64,000 nucleotides of DNA from Phaeosaccion multiseriatum. Taxonomy: Eukaryota > Ochrophyta, other classes. Below the pieces are notes generated by a model, which worked only from the letters and a program-made list of their open reading frames with translations, did not search any database and had not been told where the DNA came from. The DNA is taken from assembly GCA_965112735.1 (NCBI GenBank), contig OZ218954.1, forward strand, positions 1,550,001-1,614,000, given 5' to 3'. Made by a program: the position numbers and the translations under genes. Below, one piece after another: positions 53,149 to 63,297 of the stretch (position 1 is the stretch's first letter; each line of letters starts with the position of its first letter).

Positions 53149-54432
53149 CTATCCGACATTGAAGTACTTCTTGTCGAATCCGGGCTCCTCGAACAGAGAG
53201 GCGTACTCCACGAGCAGCCTGTAGGAGTAGCAGGCAGCGTCTTCTTCCCGCAGGCGCCTCAAGGCGAGGTCTCTACTGCATTGGCCCACGTTCCGCGCCT
53301 TGCCTTCGTTCAGCACTGCCCACCTCACCACCTGCTCCAGGTCAGACAGCGAGTACTGCACGGGTAGGTAGTGCACCCAGGGCAGGATCCGGTCCGAATA
53401 CCATTGCTGGTATCGGGAAACCTTAAACACGACGGAGGAGGAGCCCAGTAGAGCAGAAAAACGCTGAGAAAAACCGTTCCCGTCGAGGTCCAGCAAGTAC
53501 TTGTTCTTGAAGAGCCATCTGTAGTCTCGATACTTCTTGAACGAGTACAGCGACTTGATTCGATCGCATTCACCCGGAGGATGCGGGTGGCACTGCACAA
53601 GAGAGGAGAAGCCAATGTCCACACCCACATCCAAGCTCTCTGCCAAGCCGCCTCCGAGGTCCAGCTGAGTCTCGTTGCCCCACTTCCTCACTGCTCTGAA
53701 CCGCAGCCACTCCCGATGGGCGTCTTTATCGTGTCCCCCTCCCAGAAAGGGCCCTGTGGTGGAGCCCCTCCACACTACGCGCGACGCCTTTCTCTCCCAT
53801 CGAGTGTCCAGGGCCGCCACTCGTGTCGCCTCAGACAAATCGCTCGGAAGGTACGGCAGGCGGATCTCCGTGGGTGGCTTGCCCTTCTCAATGGACCACC
53901 CAAACACGGGGACTTCGTGAGCCCGCTTTGCCTCCAAGCTCGGTTTATCCGCCCTGGAAAAGAGGAACTCCAATGGCTGGTCCGGCGAGGTGAGGGCAGG
54001 TCCAACTTCCTCTAAAATTGGACCCCAGAAGGCCACCAGTTTTTCGCGTAGATTTGCCGGGAAGCCGTCCGCAAAGTCCAGCGCTCCATTTCCCCTTGTG
54101 CTGGCCAAGAAAAATGGATCGCCCAGCTTGGACGCCGAGCACACGCCTCTCTTCAACGGCGGTCCTGAACGGAATCTGGCCAGATCCGTCTCGATGTTGG
54201 CATAGTCATAGAGTTCGCAGTTTCTGCTCTCGGCAAAGCTGAGCCAGGAGAAGAGCAGATGCGGGGCGTCTCTTCCATAGCGACGGGTGTAGTCGGAACT
54301 AAACAACTCCCATGAAGTGAACGAATCCCCCCTTCTTCCTTCCTTCTTCTGACGATGTAAGTGAATGGCCAACAGTAAAATCGAGACGAAGAGCAGCAGC
54401 CAGCGCTTACTTGCCAGTGCTGCTATCATCAT
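53149..54432 (-). CDS. GT90 (CAP10/POGLUT-like) glycosyltransferase, copy 2, intact
   Basis: A single exon of 427 residues from the ATG at 54432. A signal-anchor lies at about residues 10-23. The domain shows SFTSWELFSSDYTRRYG, VPVFGWSIEKGKPPTEI, RVVWRGSTTGPF, KYLLDLDGNGFSQRFSAL and VVFKVSRYQQWYSD, the standard GT90 order; the family transfers glucose or xylose from UDP-sugars to proteins or glycans in the ER/Golgi. It is the functional member of a tandem pair with 50294-51658, about 2.8 kb apart, same strand. No KDEL signal is present (the end is KKYFNVG), so a Golgi location by membrane anchor is more likely than ER lumen. Confidence 0.87.
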   Translation of the reverse strand: MMIAALASKRWLLLFVSILLLAIHLHRQKKEGRRGDSFTSWELFSSDYTRRYGRDAPHLLFSWLSFAESRNCELYDYANIETDLARFRSGPPLKRGVCSASKLGDPFFLASTRGNGALDFADGFPANLREKLVAFWGPILEEVGPALTSPDQPLEFLFSRADKPSLEAKRAHEVPVFGWSIEKGKPPTEIRLPYLPSDLSEATRVAALDTRWERKASRVVWRGSTTGPFLGGGHDKDAHREWLRFRAVRKWGNETQLDLGGGLAESLDVGVDIGFSSLVQCHPHPPGECDRIKSLYSFKKYRDYRWLFKNKYLLDLDGNGFSQRFSALLGSSSVVFKVSRYQQWYSDRILPWVHYLPVQYSLSDLEQVVRWAVLNEGKARNVGQCSRDLALRRLREEDAACYSYRLLVEYASLFEEPGFDKKYFNVG

Positions 54433-54608
54433 TTTTTTTTTTTTTTGTGAGTTGGTTCTTCAACTTTTGTGAGCCCTGCCTGGCGGCCGGGGGGCGGGCG
54501 GCGACGCGGGCGCCCGACCGTTGGTCCATTTGGTTAAGGTACAATGAACTGAGCTGAACGGAACCGAAGAGCCGCGTAGGGAGCAGCTATCTGTCGGAAT
54601 TGGATGAT

Positions 54609-54644
<36 letters not shown>

Positions 54645-54746
54645 ATCGAGAAGAGAGGATTATACCAGAATCGAATACATTCATTGCTTGATTCACTCCG
54701 CCCGCGCGACCCCCACTAGCATCTCTCTGCTGCGCCCCCATAGTCA
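54433..54746. other. Spacer
   Basis: T-run (54431-54446) and a GA microsatellite (54614-54642). No gene. Confidence 0.6.
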
Positions 54747-57635
54747 TCAGAGATTTTTCACGACGCGGTGTGAGTGTAAGCTGCAGGGTTCGTGGAGGCG
54801 TAGAGACCGCGGAGATGCATCATCATCATTCTCTGCGGCGGTAGCTTCAAAGGTGGCGGAAGATGGCGAGCGCTGAGGTGACGGCTGGCAGGTGGTGCGA
54901 GTCACAGAGGAGAAAACTGCGTCGCGCACCGCTCCTGGGGACTTTAGTGCATAGTCTCGCTGCCGATGCCCCGGTTCCTCCTGCTGCCCCTGCCTCTGTC
55001 CCTGCTCCTGCTGATGGCCTCTGACAACAATGCCCCTAGCCCGAAGCTCCTTCTGAAGGGCACTGCAGTTGGACGGATTCCACCAGCAGTTGGTACAGCG
55101 CTCAATGACGCTCCAGTTGTCAGCGCTCCTGTGTCTGGTGTGCTTCTTTCTGTTGGCTCTAATGATGGCCCGCACCTCCGTCTTGAGCTCTGGCGTCAGC
55201 ACGTGCTCACTCAGGTAGGCATGCGTGACGTTGGTGCCTTCCAAGAGGCGCGCAAAGCTCCACCACTCACCCAGCGCAATGTTGTAATTCTCCCCCGCAT
55301 TGAGGCACCAGATGTGGCCTCTTGCCAGCACTTTGGCAAGCTTCTCAAGCTGCCGCGTTCGAAAACCCTCGTTAAAGTTCTGGATATAGAGCGCCTCGCA
55401 GTTGGTGTTCACCGCCAAGGCCTCCAGAACCTCATCGATCACAGTGCTGTTGGTATCCGGCCCCAGCCAGTGGTGCAGCTTCAACACCACCACGTCTGGG
55501 TGGTTGTTGCGAATCATGCAAAGCATTTGTTGCACCACTGAAGAGTCCAGCATGGTGGTGCCCGCTGCCCGCTCGCTTCTCCTGACCCACTTCTGCCACG
55601 GACTGCATCCACCACCACTGTGTATCCCTCTGCTGTTGTCTTCCAGGTGCCTGTCCTCTGTCATCAAAGAGCTCTCGTTCGCAATCGACGCTGCTGTCCC
55701 TGCTGCTACTACTGCTGCCGCTTGCTGCCGCTCCTCCGCCTGCCTCATCGCCAGAATCGCCTTGGCCGTCTGCTTCGCTTTCTCCTCCAGCGCTGACCAT
55801 CGACTCATTTCACTCTTGTCAGCCTCATCATCACTCACCTCCTCCACAAACACGAACTGCCTTCTCCGCCTCGGCTTCTTCCCCCGTTTCCAGACAACCC
55901 GTCCCTCTGGAGTGGCAGCTGCTGCCGCTGCGGCAATAGCTGCTGCAGCTACCCCGGGGGCTCCGAAGCTCCGTCTCCTATCCTCTTCATCCCCCTCCTC
56001 TTCTTTCTCGTCCTCCCCCTCCTCCATCGTTCCGGCACTCTCTCCCCGCGCCTGTCGAGGCGGAGTATGGTATGGAGGGGGGAAGAGGCCCGCCATCCCC
56101 CCCGCCACGTCTTGGTGAGAGAAGGCACCGCCAGCAGTGGCCACAGCAGCAGACAGGTGCAGCTTGTCCAAGACCTCGCGCGAAGGGCGCGGTGGCTCCT
56201 GCGCAGGAATGCGCAAGGGACCGACAAGGCGCCGCTTCGAGCCCCCACCGCTACTCTTGCTCCCGCAGCTCCAGCCCTGCGCTCTGCTCCGAGCCACAGT
56301 TTGGCCCGACTGATGTGGAGGACACGCGGTTTCTGCTGTTACTGCCCCACCTCTCTCTTCCAGCCCCTGCTGTGTCCCTTCTACTCCTGACCGGCCAGTA
56401 ACAGTACTCACTGGGCTGCACAGTATACTGCCAAGTTCGGTGCCATCGTTGACCAAAAAAAGCTTCTCGTCAACACCACCCCCGCGCTCTGCGGTCAGAA
56501 GGGGTCCTTCTTTGTCGTGCCCCGAACCTCTTGGCTGTGTCCTCTCCGTGTCGGGGGTTCTGATTGTAGCAAGCGCTGGGGAAACCTTGCTGCCGATGCT
56601 ACTGCTGCTGCTCGTTGCTTTACCGGTACCGCCAATAGCATTGCCAGTTTCTTGTTCCTGCTGTTGCTGCTGCTGCTGCTGCTGCCCCTTGGCTTCGATT
56701 TGCGGCTCGTGTTTCTGCGCAAGCTTCAGAGATCTGTGCTCTCCCTCTTTACCAACCCTCTTCTCCTTTCTCTTGATATCTTCTTTTGCAGCTGCCTCTT
56801 TCCTCCTTTCTAGGAGCATCTTGGCTTCTTTCCTCGCCCTAGCCTCGACTTCTCCCCAATCTACGGAGCGCCTATTTCGTTCCACTTTTCCTTCTTCACC
56901 CACACCCCCCTCACTAGCCTTACTCTCCGCAGGCCCTAGACTACCATCCCACTCTCCCTCCTCCTCTTCCTCCTCCTCCTCCTTCTCCTTTTTCTCTACA
57001 CGTCCTCCCTCAGCCTCCTTCACGCCGGGAGTGCGATGGTAGACTGACTTCTCCTCACTCATGGCGTCCTCTCCCTGTAATTCCCCCTCAAGAGTGTGCC
57101 GCGGTCTCTTCCCTGGCCTTCCGCCATGGCCAAGAGGGGCAAGCGTTCCGCCCATGCTGGGTCTCTTGAGGCCTTGTCGACTTCTCTTCCGTGCATTCTT
57201 TCCACCCCCGTGTGTGCTTTTGCATGCCGCTGCTGTCAGACTGTTGTCTCTGTCCTCCTTCTCCTGGCTCCGTGCCGCCTTCGTAAGCCCCCCCTTTTTG
57301 TGCTGCTGCCCGTGCTCCATAGCGCCCCCCCCCCCGCCACTCGCCATGTTCCTTCCCCCCCTTTCTCCTCCCGCACCAGCAACGGAAGTGGACGATGATG
57401 GAGAAAGTAGCAAGGCCATCCTTCTTCTCTGTTGAAGCAGAAAGAGAGCTTCCTGTCGGGCCTGGGCTTCCACGTCCTCCCAAATAGAGGTGGGCGCCGC
57501 ATCCTCAACGTCGTCCTCATCTTCCTCCCCATCGCCATCTCCATTCTTCCGCTGGTTGATACTGGGGCTGCAAGTGCCCACCCCCTTCTCCTTCTGCCCC
57601 TGCTGCTGCTGCTGCATCCACCGGCGTGGAGACAT
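54747..57635 (-). CDS. Large low-complexity protein with a C-terminal RNI/'WWNP' domain typical of stramenopiles
   Basis: One long exon of 962 residues from the ATG at 57635 (the frame is open 123 nt further up, so an upstream exon is possible). The first 700 residues are low-complexity: Gln-, Glu-, Ser- and Ala-rich runs with basic patches, suggesting a nuclear protein. The conserved part (about 700-870) has a leucine-rich-repeat-like segment (VVVLKLHHWLG; CEALYIQNFNEGF), HIWCLNAGENYNI, THAYLSEHVL, IRANRKKHTRHRS and TNCWWNPSNC. This combination recurs in many stramenopile proteins as I recall it; its function is not known to me. It is divergent from STELLO copy 2 with 296 bp between starts. 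Confidence 0.6.
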   Translation of the reverse strand: MSPRRWMQQQQQGQKEKGVGTCSPSINQRKNGDGDGEEDEDDVEDAAPTSIWEDVEAQARQEALFLLQQRRRMALLLSPSSSTSVAGAGGERGGRNMASGGGGGAMEHGQQHKKGGLTKAARSQEKEDRDNSLTAAACKSTHGGGKNARKRSRQGLKRPSMGGTLAPLGHGGRPGKRPRHTLEGELQGEDAMSEEKSVYHRTPGVKEAEGGRVEKKEKEEEEEEEEGEWDGSLGPAESKASEGGVGEEGKVERNRRSVDWGEVEARARKEAKMLLERRKEAAAKEDIKRKEKRVGKEGEHRSLKLAQKHEPQIEAKGQQQQQQQQQEQETGNAIGGTGKATSSSSSIGSKVSPALATIRTPDTERTQPRGSGHDKEGPLLTAERGGGVDEKLFLVNDGTELGSILCSPVSTVTGRSGVEGTQQGLEERGGAVTAETACPPHQSGQTVARSRAQGWSCGSKSSGGGSKRRLVGPLRIPAQEPPRPSREVLDKLHLSAAVATAGGAFSHQDVAGGMAGLFPPPYHTPPRQARGESAGTMEEGEDEKEEEGDEEDRRRSFGAPGVAAAAIAAAAAAATPEGRVVWKRGKKPRRRRQFVFVEEVSDDEADKSEMSRWSALEEKAKQTAKAILAMRQAEERQQAAAVVAAGTAASIANESSLMTEDRHLEDNSRGIHSGGGCSPWQKWVRRSERAAGTTMLDSSVVQQMLCMIRNNHPDVVVLKLHHWLGPDTNSTVIDEVLEALAVNTNCEALYIQNFNEGFRTRQLEKLAKVLARGHIWCLNAGENYNIALGEWWSFARLLEGTNVTHAYLSEHVLTPELKTEVRAIIRANRKKHTRHRSADNWSVIERCTNCWWNPSNCSALQKELRARGIVVRGHQQEQGQRQGQQEEPGHRQRDYALKSPGAVRDAVFSSVTRTTCQPSPQRSPSSATFEATAAENDDDASPRSLRLHEPCSLHSHRVVKNL

Positions 57636-57931
57636 GCTCACAGGTACAGGCCACGAAAAGGTTTTCCTCCTCTCTTCCAACTTTGGTGGTCCTCTAGCTG
57701 AACGGAGGTTCCTCGCTTTCGCCGCCCCTTTGAGAAGGGGGTGTTCTCCGCCCCCCACGATAGAATGTTTGGGATCCGCCCCTCTTATACGCCTCTTGCT
57801 GTCGCTCCCTCTTGAGAAGCCCGCTTCCCTGAGGGAGGGAAGGAATCAAGATTACGTAAGGATACCTAATAAGTCAGCAAAATGTGTAACGGGCTTTTCC
57901 TCACCTTTTTTGTATCTGTTCGCTATTCAAC

Positions 57932-59543
57932 ATGAAGCCGCTTGTGCTCGTGGTCGTGCTAAGTGCCATAGTCCTCACGCTACTAGTAGTGGTCTTTGGG
58001 GAATGGGGCCTATCGTTGCAGACGGGCTGCGGAGCAGGAAGTATAGAAGGCATGTCATCGGGAGCTGCCGCCGGGAGCGCAACCTCGGGCAAGCTCTTTA
58101 CTATGGCCAAAGTCCGGCGTTGGGCAGGGAGGCGGCTGTTCAGCGACGATGATTTATCATCCTTAACCGTATCCAGGCCCAACCCTCCCCCGACTCTGCC
58201 CGGGGTCCGCTTGTGTGAAAACTGGGCGGTGATCACGAGCATCAACCCCCCCACCACCCTTATGAGGCAGCTTGTACAAGAGCCAGAGTGGTGCCTCGTG
58301 GTAGTGGCGGATCGAAAGAGCCCCTCACTCGACGAGTGGGACCTGGAGCAGAGCTCTGACACCGTCTACCTGACGCCTGATATGCAAGAGCAGCTGCCCT
58401 ATACCCTCAAGGACAAGACGCCATGGAACCACTTTGGCCGCAAGAACCTGGGCTACCTCTTTGCCATTCATCATGGCGCCAAGGTGAGAGCGAGTCTGTC
58501 CATTGTCTTAGTCCTTCTTGTGTGCCGCTCACTTACTTGTCACGCACTCCCCATGATTTCCCACATCGTCCCCTCTCTCTCCATGTCTCGTTTCACCCTA
58601 CCACCTTACATCATCTGTCGACCTATCCAAAGCGATGATTCATGAGCGACCATTCGCTTCACTCCATCTCCGTATTCGCCTACGATTGGGCCTGTCTCTT
58701 TCCCCCATCCTGCTCACTTTGGCTCAGGTCATTTATGACACGGACGATGACAACGACTTGCAACCAAAAGGCCAGCGAGTTGCCGAGCTCCCTGTAGCAC
58801 AAAGCAGCCTGATTCTTAGCGCTCGCTCTCCTTCCATACGGTCCGGCGTTTTCAACCCCTACCCATTCTTCGGGGCCCCCCTCGCGTGGCCGAGGGGCTT
58901 CCCCCTGGATCTCATCAAGGCGGAGGTGGCGTCCATGGTTCATGACGGAAACGCTGTTGCCTCCTCCGCGGCCGTGGGGGTGGTGCAGAGCTTGGCCGAC
59001 CACGACCCCGATGTGGACGGTATGTACCGGCTCTCTCCCCTACCGCTCCCCTTCTACTTCTCCAAAGGCAAGGATTCGCTCGCGGATGAAGTTCTCGCGC
59101 TACCTCGGGGCGTCATGGCGCCATTCAACGCACAGGCCACCACTTTCTTCCCCGCGTGCTTTTGGGGGCTACTTCTGCCGGTGACGGTACACGGGAGAGT
59201 GGCAGATATCTGGCGGAGCTACTTTACGCAGCGACTTATGCAGGACATTGGACAGCACCTGGCCTTTGGGGGCAGCAGAGTCGTTCAAAACAGAAACGCG
59301 CACTCATACCTTGCAGACTTCCAATCTGAAAACCCGCTGTACATGCGGAGTGGGGCTCTGGTGGACCACCTGCAGGAATGGGAGGGACCTCCTACCGCCG
59401 AGGGAGACATGCCCATGCGCATGGAGGCATTAGTCATTGACATGTACGAGCACAACATTCTGCAGGAGGGCGACGTGATCAGCATGCAGGCTTGGATCAC
59501 AGATCTGCACGCCCTTGGCTACAGCTTCCCTCCGACGACTTAG
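57932..59543 (+). CDS. STELLO/DUF288-like Golgi glycosyltransferase, copy 2
   Basis: Exons 57932-58483 and 58728-59543, same lengths and phase as copy 1, give 455 residues. Differences from copy 1 are scattered substitutions (for example SAIV for SALL in the anchor; SIEGMSSGAAAG for GIEGMSMGEAAG in the stem); the catalytic VIYDTDDDND segment is unchanged. Both copies keep an intact reading frame, so both are probably functional. The intron is 244 nt and more diverged than the exons. The 3' flank is followed by the largest CTC microsatellite in the window. Confidence 0.85.
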
Positions 59544-59633
59544 AAGACATGTGTCAGCGGCTAATCCAATCAAGGCCGTGCTATCCTCAGGCGAAAGAAA
59601 GGTACGACTAAAGTACTCGGCTTCGCTTCTTTC

Positions 59634-59988
59634 TTCCTCCTCCTCCTGCTCCTCCTCCTCCTCCTCCTCCTCCTCCTCCTCCTCCTGCTCCTCCTGCTCC
59701 TCCTGCTCCTCCTCCTCCTCCTGCTCCTGCTCCTCCTCCTCCTCCTCCTCCTCCTCCTCCTCCTCCTCCTCCTCCTCCTCCTCCTCCTCCTCCTCCTCCT
59801 CCTCCTCCTCCTCCTCCTCCTCCTCCTCCTCCTCCTCCTCCTCCTCCTCCTCCTCCTCCTCCTCCTCCTCCTCCTCCTCCTCCTCCTCCTCCTCCTCCTC
59901 CTCCTCCTCCTCCTCCTCCTCCTCCTCCTCCTCCTCCTCCTCCTCCTCCTCCTCCTCCTCCTCATCCTCCTCCTCCTCCTCCTCCTTG
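59634..59988 (+). repeat. Very long CTC trinucleotide microsatellite
   Basis: About 118 units, nearly pure after 59735. The poly-Ser and poly-Arg frames over it are artefacts. Confidence 0.97.
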
Positions 59989-60080
59989 GGATGAGATGGT
60001 CATTTAAGAGCCAGTCAAAGGGGTGGAAAGGGAGAGGAGGAGGAGCTTTTTTGGATCATTGACTTATTATTGTTGACTTG

Positions 60081-60122
<42 letters not shown>

Positions 60123-60522
60123 TGATACCTGTACTCATCCTCCTGCCGGAGGAGGGGGGGCGCTGGTCCAGGAAGGCGCTCTGGAGTTCTCCTAGGACTT
60201 ACTGATTGGTGACTTAGGAATTATGTGAGTAGGCTGAGAGGAGGCATTGGCCTCCGTCCACACACGATGCCAGCCAATGCGAAGCAAGGGTAGGAGGCAC
60301 TACTGCGCCTGATTCGTGACGTTTCCTCTCCAGTTGGGCAAGTAAGTCGCTTCTTCATCCCACCCAATCAGTCCTCCAGGCGCTGCACTGCTGCTTGCAT
60401 TCTATCGATCATCACCTGATGGAGCAGCCAGGCACAAGCACACACGACAGTATGGGAGTAAGATTCCAGTATTCGACGCTGCGAAATGCGTGACCATTCA
60501 TTTCCTGCCACTGGGAGCTTGC
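59989..60522. other. Spacer
   Basis: A GT microsatellite lies at 60085-60119. No gene recognised. Confidence 0.5.
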
Positions 60523-60703
60523 TCTGGTGTTGCTGTAACCCATTTGGCACTCTCCTAGAACATATTGAGCTGTTCATTGGACTCCTCTCTCACGCACCTT
60601 CTGCTCGTCAGCCATGACCATTATGCACCACATGAGGGCCAGCAGGCTCCCATCTGCTGTGCTAAGACTTGGCCCGCCTTCGCGACCCTCTGTCTGTTGC
60701 TGC
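60523..60703 (-). repeat. Inverted partial copy of the block A 3' end, left part
   Basis: Reverse complement of about 7795-7973: both contain TGAACAGCTCAAT, GTGCCAAATGGG and CAGCAACACCAGA. It is interrupted at 60704 by the LTR element and resumes at 62413. Confidence 0.85.
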
Positions 60704-60927
60704 TGTAAAGAGTCACGTTGCTCTCCACCTAGGATAGGAGTAGCCGCATGGACAAGGTAATAGCAACCCCAAAGCCAGCCTGGCAGCCAGCCTTGTCTCT
60801 ATTAGCTTTATCCGTGAGCCATCCTAAACGACCAACCTGCTGGGAGGTGAGTGAGAAACGGGCCACGCACCGTTTCTCACCGTATTTGCCTGGGCCTGGG
60901 CCATTGACATAATACTGACTTTCAACA
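60704..60927. repeat. Left terminal repeat of the TRIM-like element
   Basis: 224 bp, essentially identical to 62189-62412. A 13-nt inverted repeat inside (GAGAAACGGG...CGTTTCTC, about 60850-60880) could form a stem. Confidence 0.9.
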
Positions 60928-61321
60928 TCCCCGTCAGCCATCCCTGCACTTCTAACATCCCCCTGAACTAAACTATTGCGTGTCCCCACGCAACTCAAAG
61001 CGGGTTCGCCTACTAAAGCTCGACTTGTAGCAAAAGCCTCCATGTTGCTTCCAATAAAAACGGATGAGAAATATGCAAAACTCACCCAGGTGTGTGCGAC
61101 CGCTCCTCCAACACACACCCTCCTGTATTGGTGAGAAAACCCCACGACTCAAACTCACCCACACAGGCTCACGGATGAGAACATCCCATGACTCAAACTC
61201 ACCCGCGCAATTCTCTATCTCCACTCCTACTCGCCACCAGCGTTGCCAAAGCCTCGTTGCGCACCACTAATGCTGACTGCTCAAGTGTTTACTGGTGTGC
61301 CTACAAGGCACCCAGACAGTC

Positions 61322-62119
61322 CCTAAAGCAGCCTTGCGAGTATCCTTCTCTGTCTCCCGCCAAGCTCCGTGCAACAGCAACAGCCGCGCTGCTGCCACAC
61401 TCGAAAGCCGTGCCCGCTGTAAGGCACCGCTCTCGGCAATTCTCTATCTCCACGGCCCACCAAGCTCCAGCAGCAATTTCCGTGCAACAGCAACATCCGT
61501 GCTGCTGCCACACTCGAAAGCCATGCCCGCTGACTAAGGCACCACTCCCGGCAATTCTCTATCTCCACGGCCCATCAAGCTCCAGCAGCAATTTCCGTGC
61601 AACAGCAACATCCGTGCTGCTGCCACACTCGAAAGCCGTGCCCGCTGTAAGGCACCGCTCCCGGCAATTCTCTATCTCCACGGCCCACCAAGCTCCAGCA
61701 GCAATTTCCGTGTAACAGCAACATCCGTGCTGCTGCCACACTCGAAAGCCATGCCCGCTGTAAGGCACCGCTCCCGGCAATTCTCCATCTCCACTGCCCA
61801 CCAAGCTCCAGCAGCAATTTCCGTGTAACAGCAACATCCGTGCTGCTGCCACACTCGAAAGCCGTGCCCGCTGTAAGGCACCGCTCCCGGCAATTCTCTA
61901 TCTCCACGGCCCACCAAGCTCCAGCAGCAATTTCCGTGTAACAGCAACATCCGTGCTGCTGCCACACTCGAAAGCCATGCCCGCTGTAAGGCACCGCTCC
62001 CGGCAATTCTCCATCTCCACTGCCCACCAAGCTCCAGCAGCAATTTCCGTGTAACAGCAACATCCGTACTGCTGCCACACTCGAAAGCCATGCCCGCTGT
62101 AAGGCACCGCTCCCGGCAA
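61322..62119. repeat. 113-bp minisatellite, about seven copies
   Basis: GGCAATTCTC marks successive units at 61436, 61550, 61663, 61776, 61889, 62002 and 62116 (partial). Units differ by single bases (CTATCTCCACGG or CCATCTCCACTG; GCCGTG or GCCATG), and the two variants tend to alternate. Confidence 0.93.
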
Positions 62120-62188
62120 ACTCAAAGCTACCGAGCTGCTGCCTGAGCCTCTTGGCCAAGGTCAGCTGCCTTCGGGATTCTTTGGGGT

Positions 62189-62412
62189 TGTAAAGAGTCA
62201 CGTTGCTCTCCACCTAGGATAGGAGTAGCCGCATGGACAAGGTAATAGCAACCCCAAAGCCAGCCTGGCAGCCAGCCTTGTCTCTATTAGCTTTATCCGT
62301 GAGCCATCCTAAACGACCAACCTGCTGGGAGGTGAGTGAGAAACGGGCCACGCACCGTTTCTCACCGTATTTGCCTGGGCCTGGGCCATTGACATAATAC
62401 TGACTTTCAACA
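62189..62412. repeat. Right terminal repeat of the TRIM-like element
   Basis: 224 bp, ends CTTTCAACA. See the partner at 60704-60927. Confidence 0.9.
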
Positions 62413-62560
62413 CTGCTGCCGCTTTGGGGGTTATTGCGGCTGCGTCTCTCGACGAATAGCATCCAGGTCCGTTTTCAGAGTACATGAGTGCCTCGGGTAC
62501 GGTGCCAAACCGCGTGGACAGAGCCTTGCGTGAGGGGGGGCTGAGCGTCGACGGGAATAG
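62413..62560 (-). repeat. Inverted partial copy of the block A 3' end, right part
   Basis: Continues the interrupted inverted copy: TTGCGGCTGCGTCTC and then, after a deletion relative to block A (about 7545-7735), CATGAGTGCCTCGGGTA and GACAGAGCCTTGCGT, the reverse complement of about 7463-7545. Confidence 0.85.
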
Positions 62561-62836
62561 AGCGCTCTATCGCTCAAGGAGAGCTGGACGGGATAACGGG
62601 ACCGATCGGAGCTTCAAATTCCCCTTACTCTTAGCATCTCTAGCGCCATCATGAGGACATTAGGCCCCGTTTCCTTGGCTGGACAGGGTACTGGGCAAGG
62701 TGTCGCCCCTTCGAGCTTGTCTGCTCTTCATGTGGCTGTCTTTCAAGAAAGGCTGGTGAGGACCAATAGACAGCGCCGAAACTTCAGCTTAGAGTGCTTT
62801 CTATCCAAACCAACACCATTGTGATCCCTTGAGCAG

Positions 62837-63297
62837 GATAAGTTGCAGGACCTACTGGAGCGAAGCGGCGAGCTGGACATTGATGGCCGCGATACCTTCG
62901 GACAAACACCACTCTTCTTGGCCTGCTATAAGGTACAAGCTCCTCTACCTGTCTCTCCTCCTCATTCTTCCCTCTGCCCCCATCTGGATGTCAACTCGCT
63001 CGTTGGTACTTCTTCTGCTGCTGCTGCGCTTCTGCTCGTCTCGTGCTCTTTCTCCAGAGCTCCAAGGATATGGTGTCCCTGCTGGTGAAGCACGGCGCCT
63101 CCCTGTCGCTCAAGGACTGCAACGGAAACTCGCTGCTGCATGTGAGTTGTGGAGTCGGTGCTGTGGAGATGGTATCCCTGCTGCTCGATCTCTCTCAGCA
63201 GCGTGCGGGTGTCGGGGAGGGGAAAGAGCCCGTCGACTTGAGGGTCTTGCTGAGGGAAAAAAACAAGGAGGGAAAGACTGCGCTGGATGTCGCAAAG
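62837..63297 (+). CDS. Ankyrin-repeat gene fragment, block B copy (exons a, b)
   Basis: Exons 62837-62932 (32 codons) and 63058-63297 (80 codons) splice in phase 0 and encode the same two ankyrin repeats as 6194-6670, with few substitutions (for example MVSLLLDLSQQRAG for MASLLLDLSLQRAG). Splice sites GTACAAG...CCAG and GTGGGTG are conserved. The upstream exon c is missing next to exon a in this copy; the exon c at 63714 lies downstream. The 5' part may therefore be lost or replaced by the rearranged inverted segment. Whether it is expressed is unknown. Confidence 0.5.

Larger units (their letters stand above)
60704..62412. mobile_element. TRIM-like short LTR retroelement
   Basis: A 1,709-bp element with two 224-bp direct terminal repeats (60704-60927 and 62189-62412) that start TGTAAAG and end CAACA, the usual TG...CA. 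CTGC on both sides may be the target duplication. The pre-insertion site is preserved in inverted orientation near 7775-7800. The interior has no gag/pol and is mostly a 113-bp minisatellite, so movement would need proteins from another element. Primer-binding and polypurine sites were not established. Confidence 0.8.

Noticed and set aside
59515-59994. Poly-Ser (plus) and poly-Arg (minus) ORFs of 130-160 codons
   Set aside because: They are translations of a pure CTC microsatellite. The only real coding part is the end of the STELLO gene in a different frame.
61322-62119. CRISPR-like array
   Set aside because: Units are contiguous 113-bp tandem copies without unique spacers, in a eukaryotic genome inside an LTR element.
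61575-62213. 212-codon minus-strand ORF with a repeated LLLHGNCCWSL motif
   Set aside because: Created by the 113-bp minisatellite, whose length variation and absence of any domain argue against a protein.
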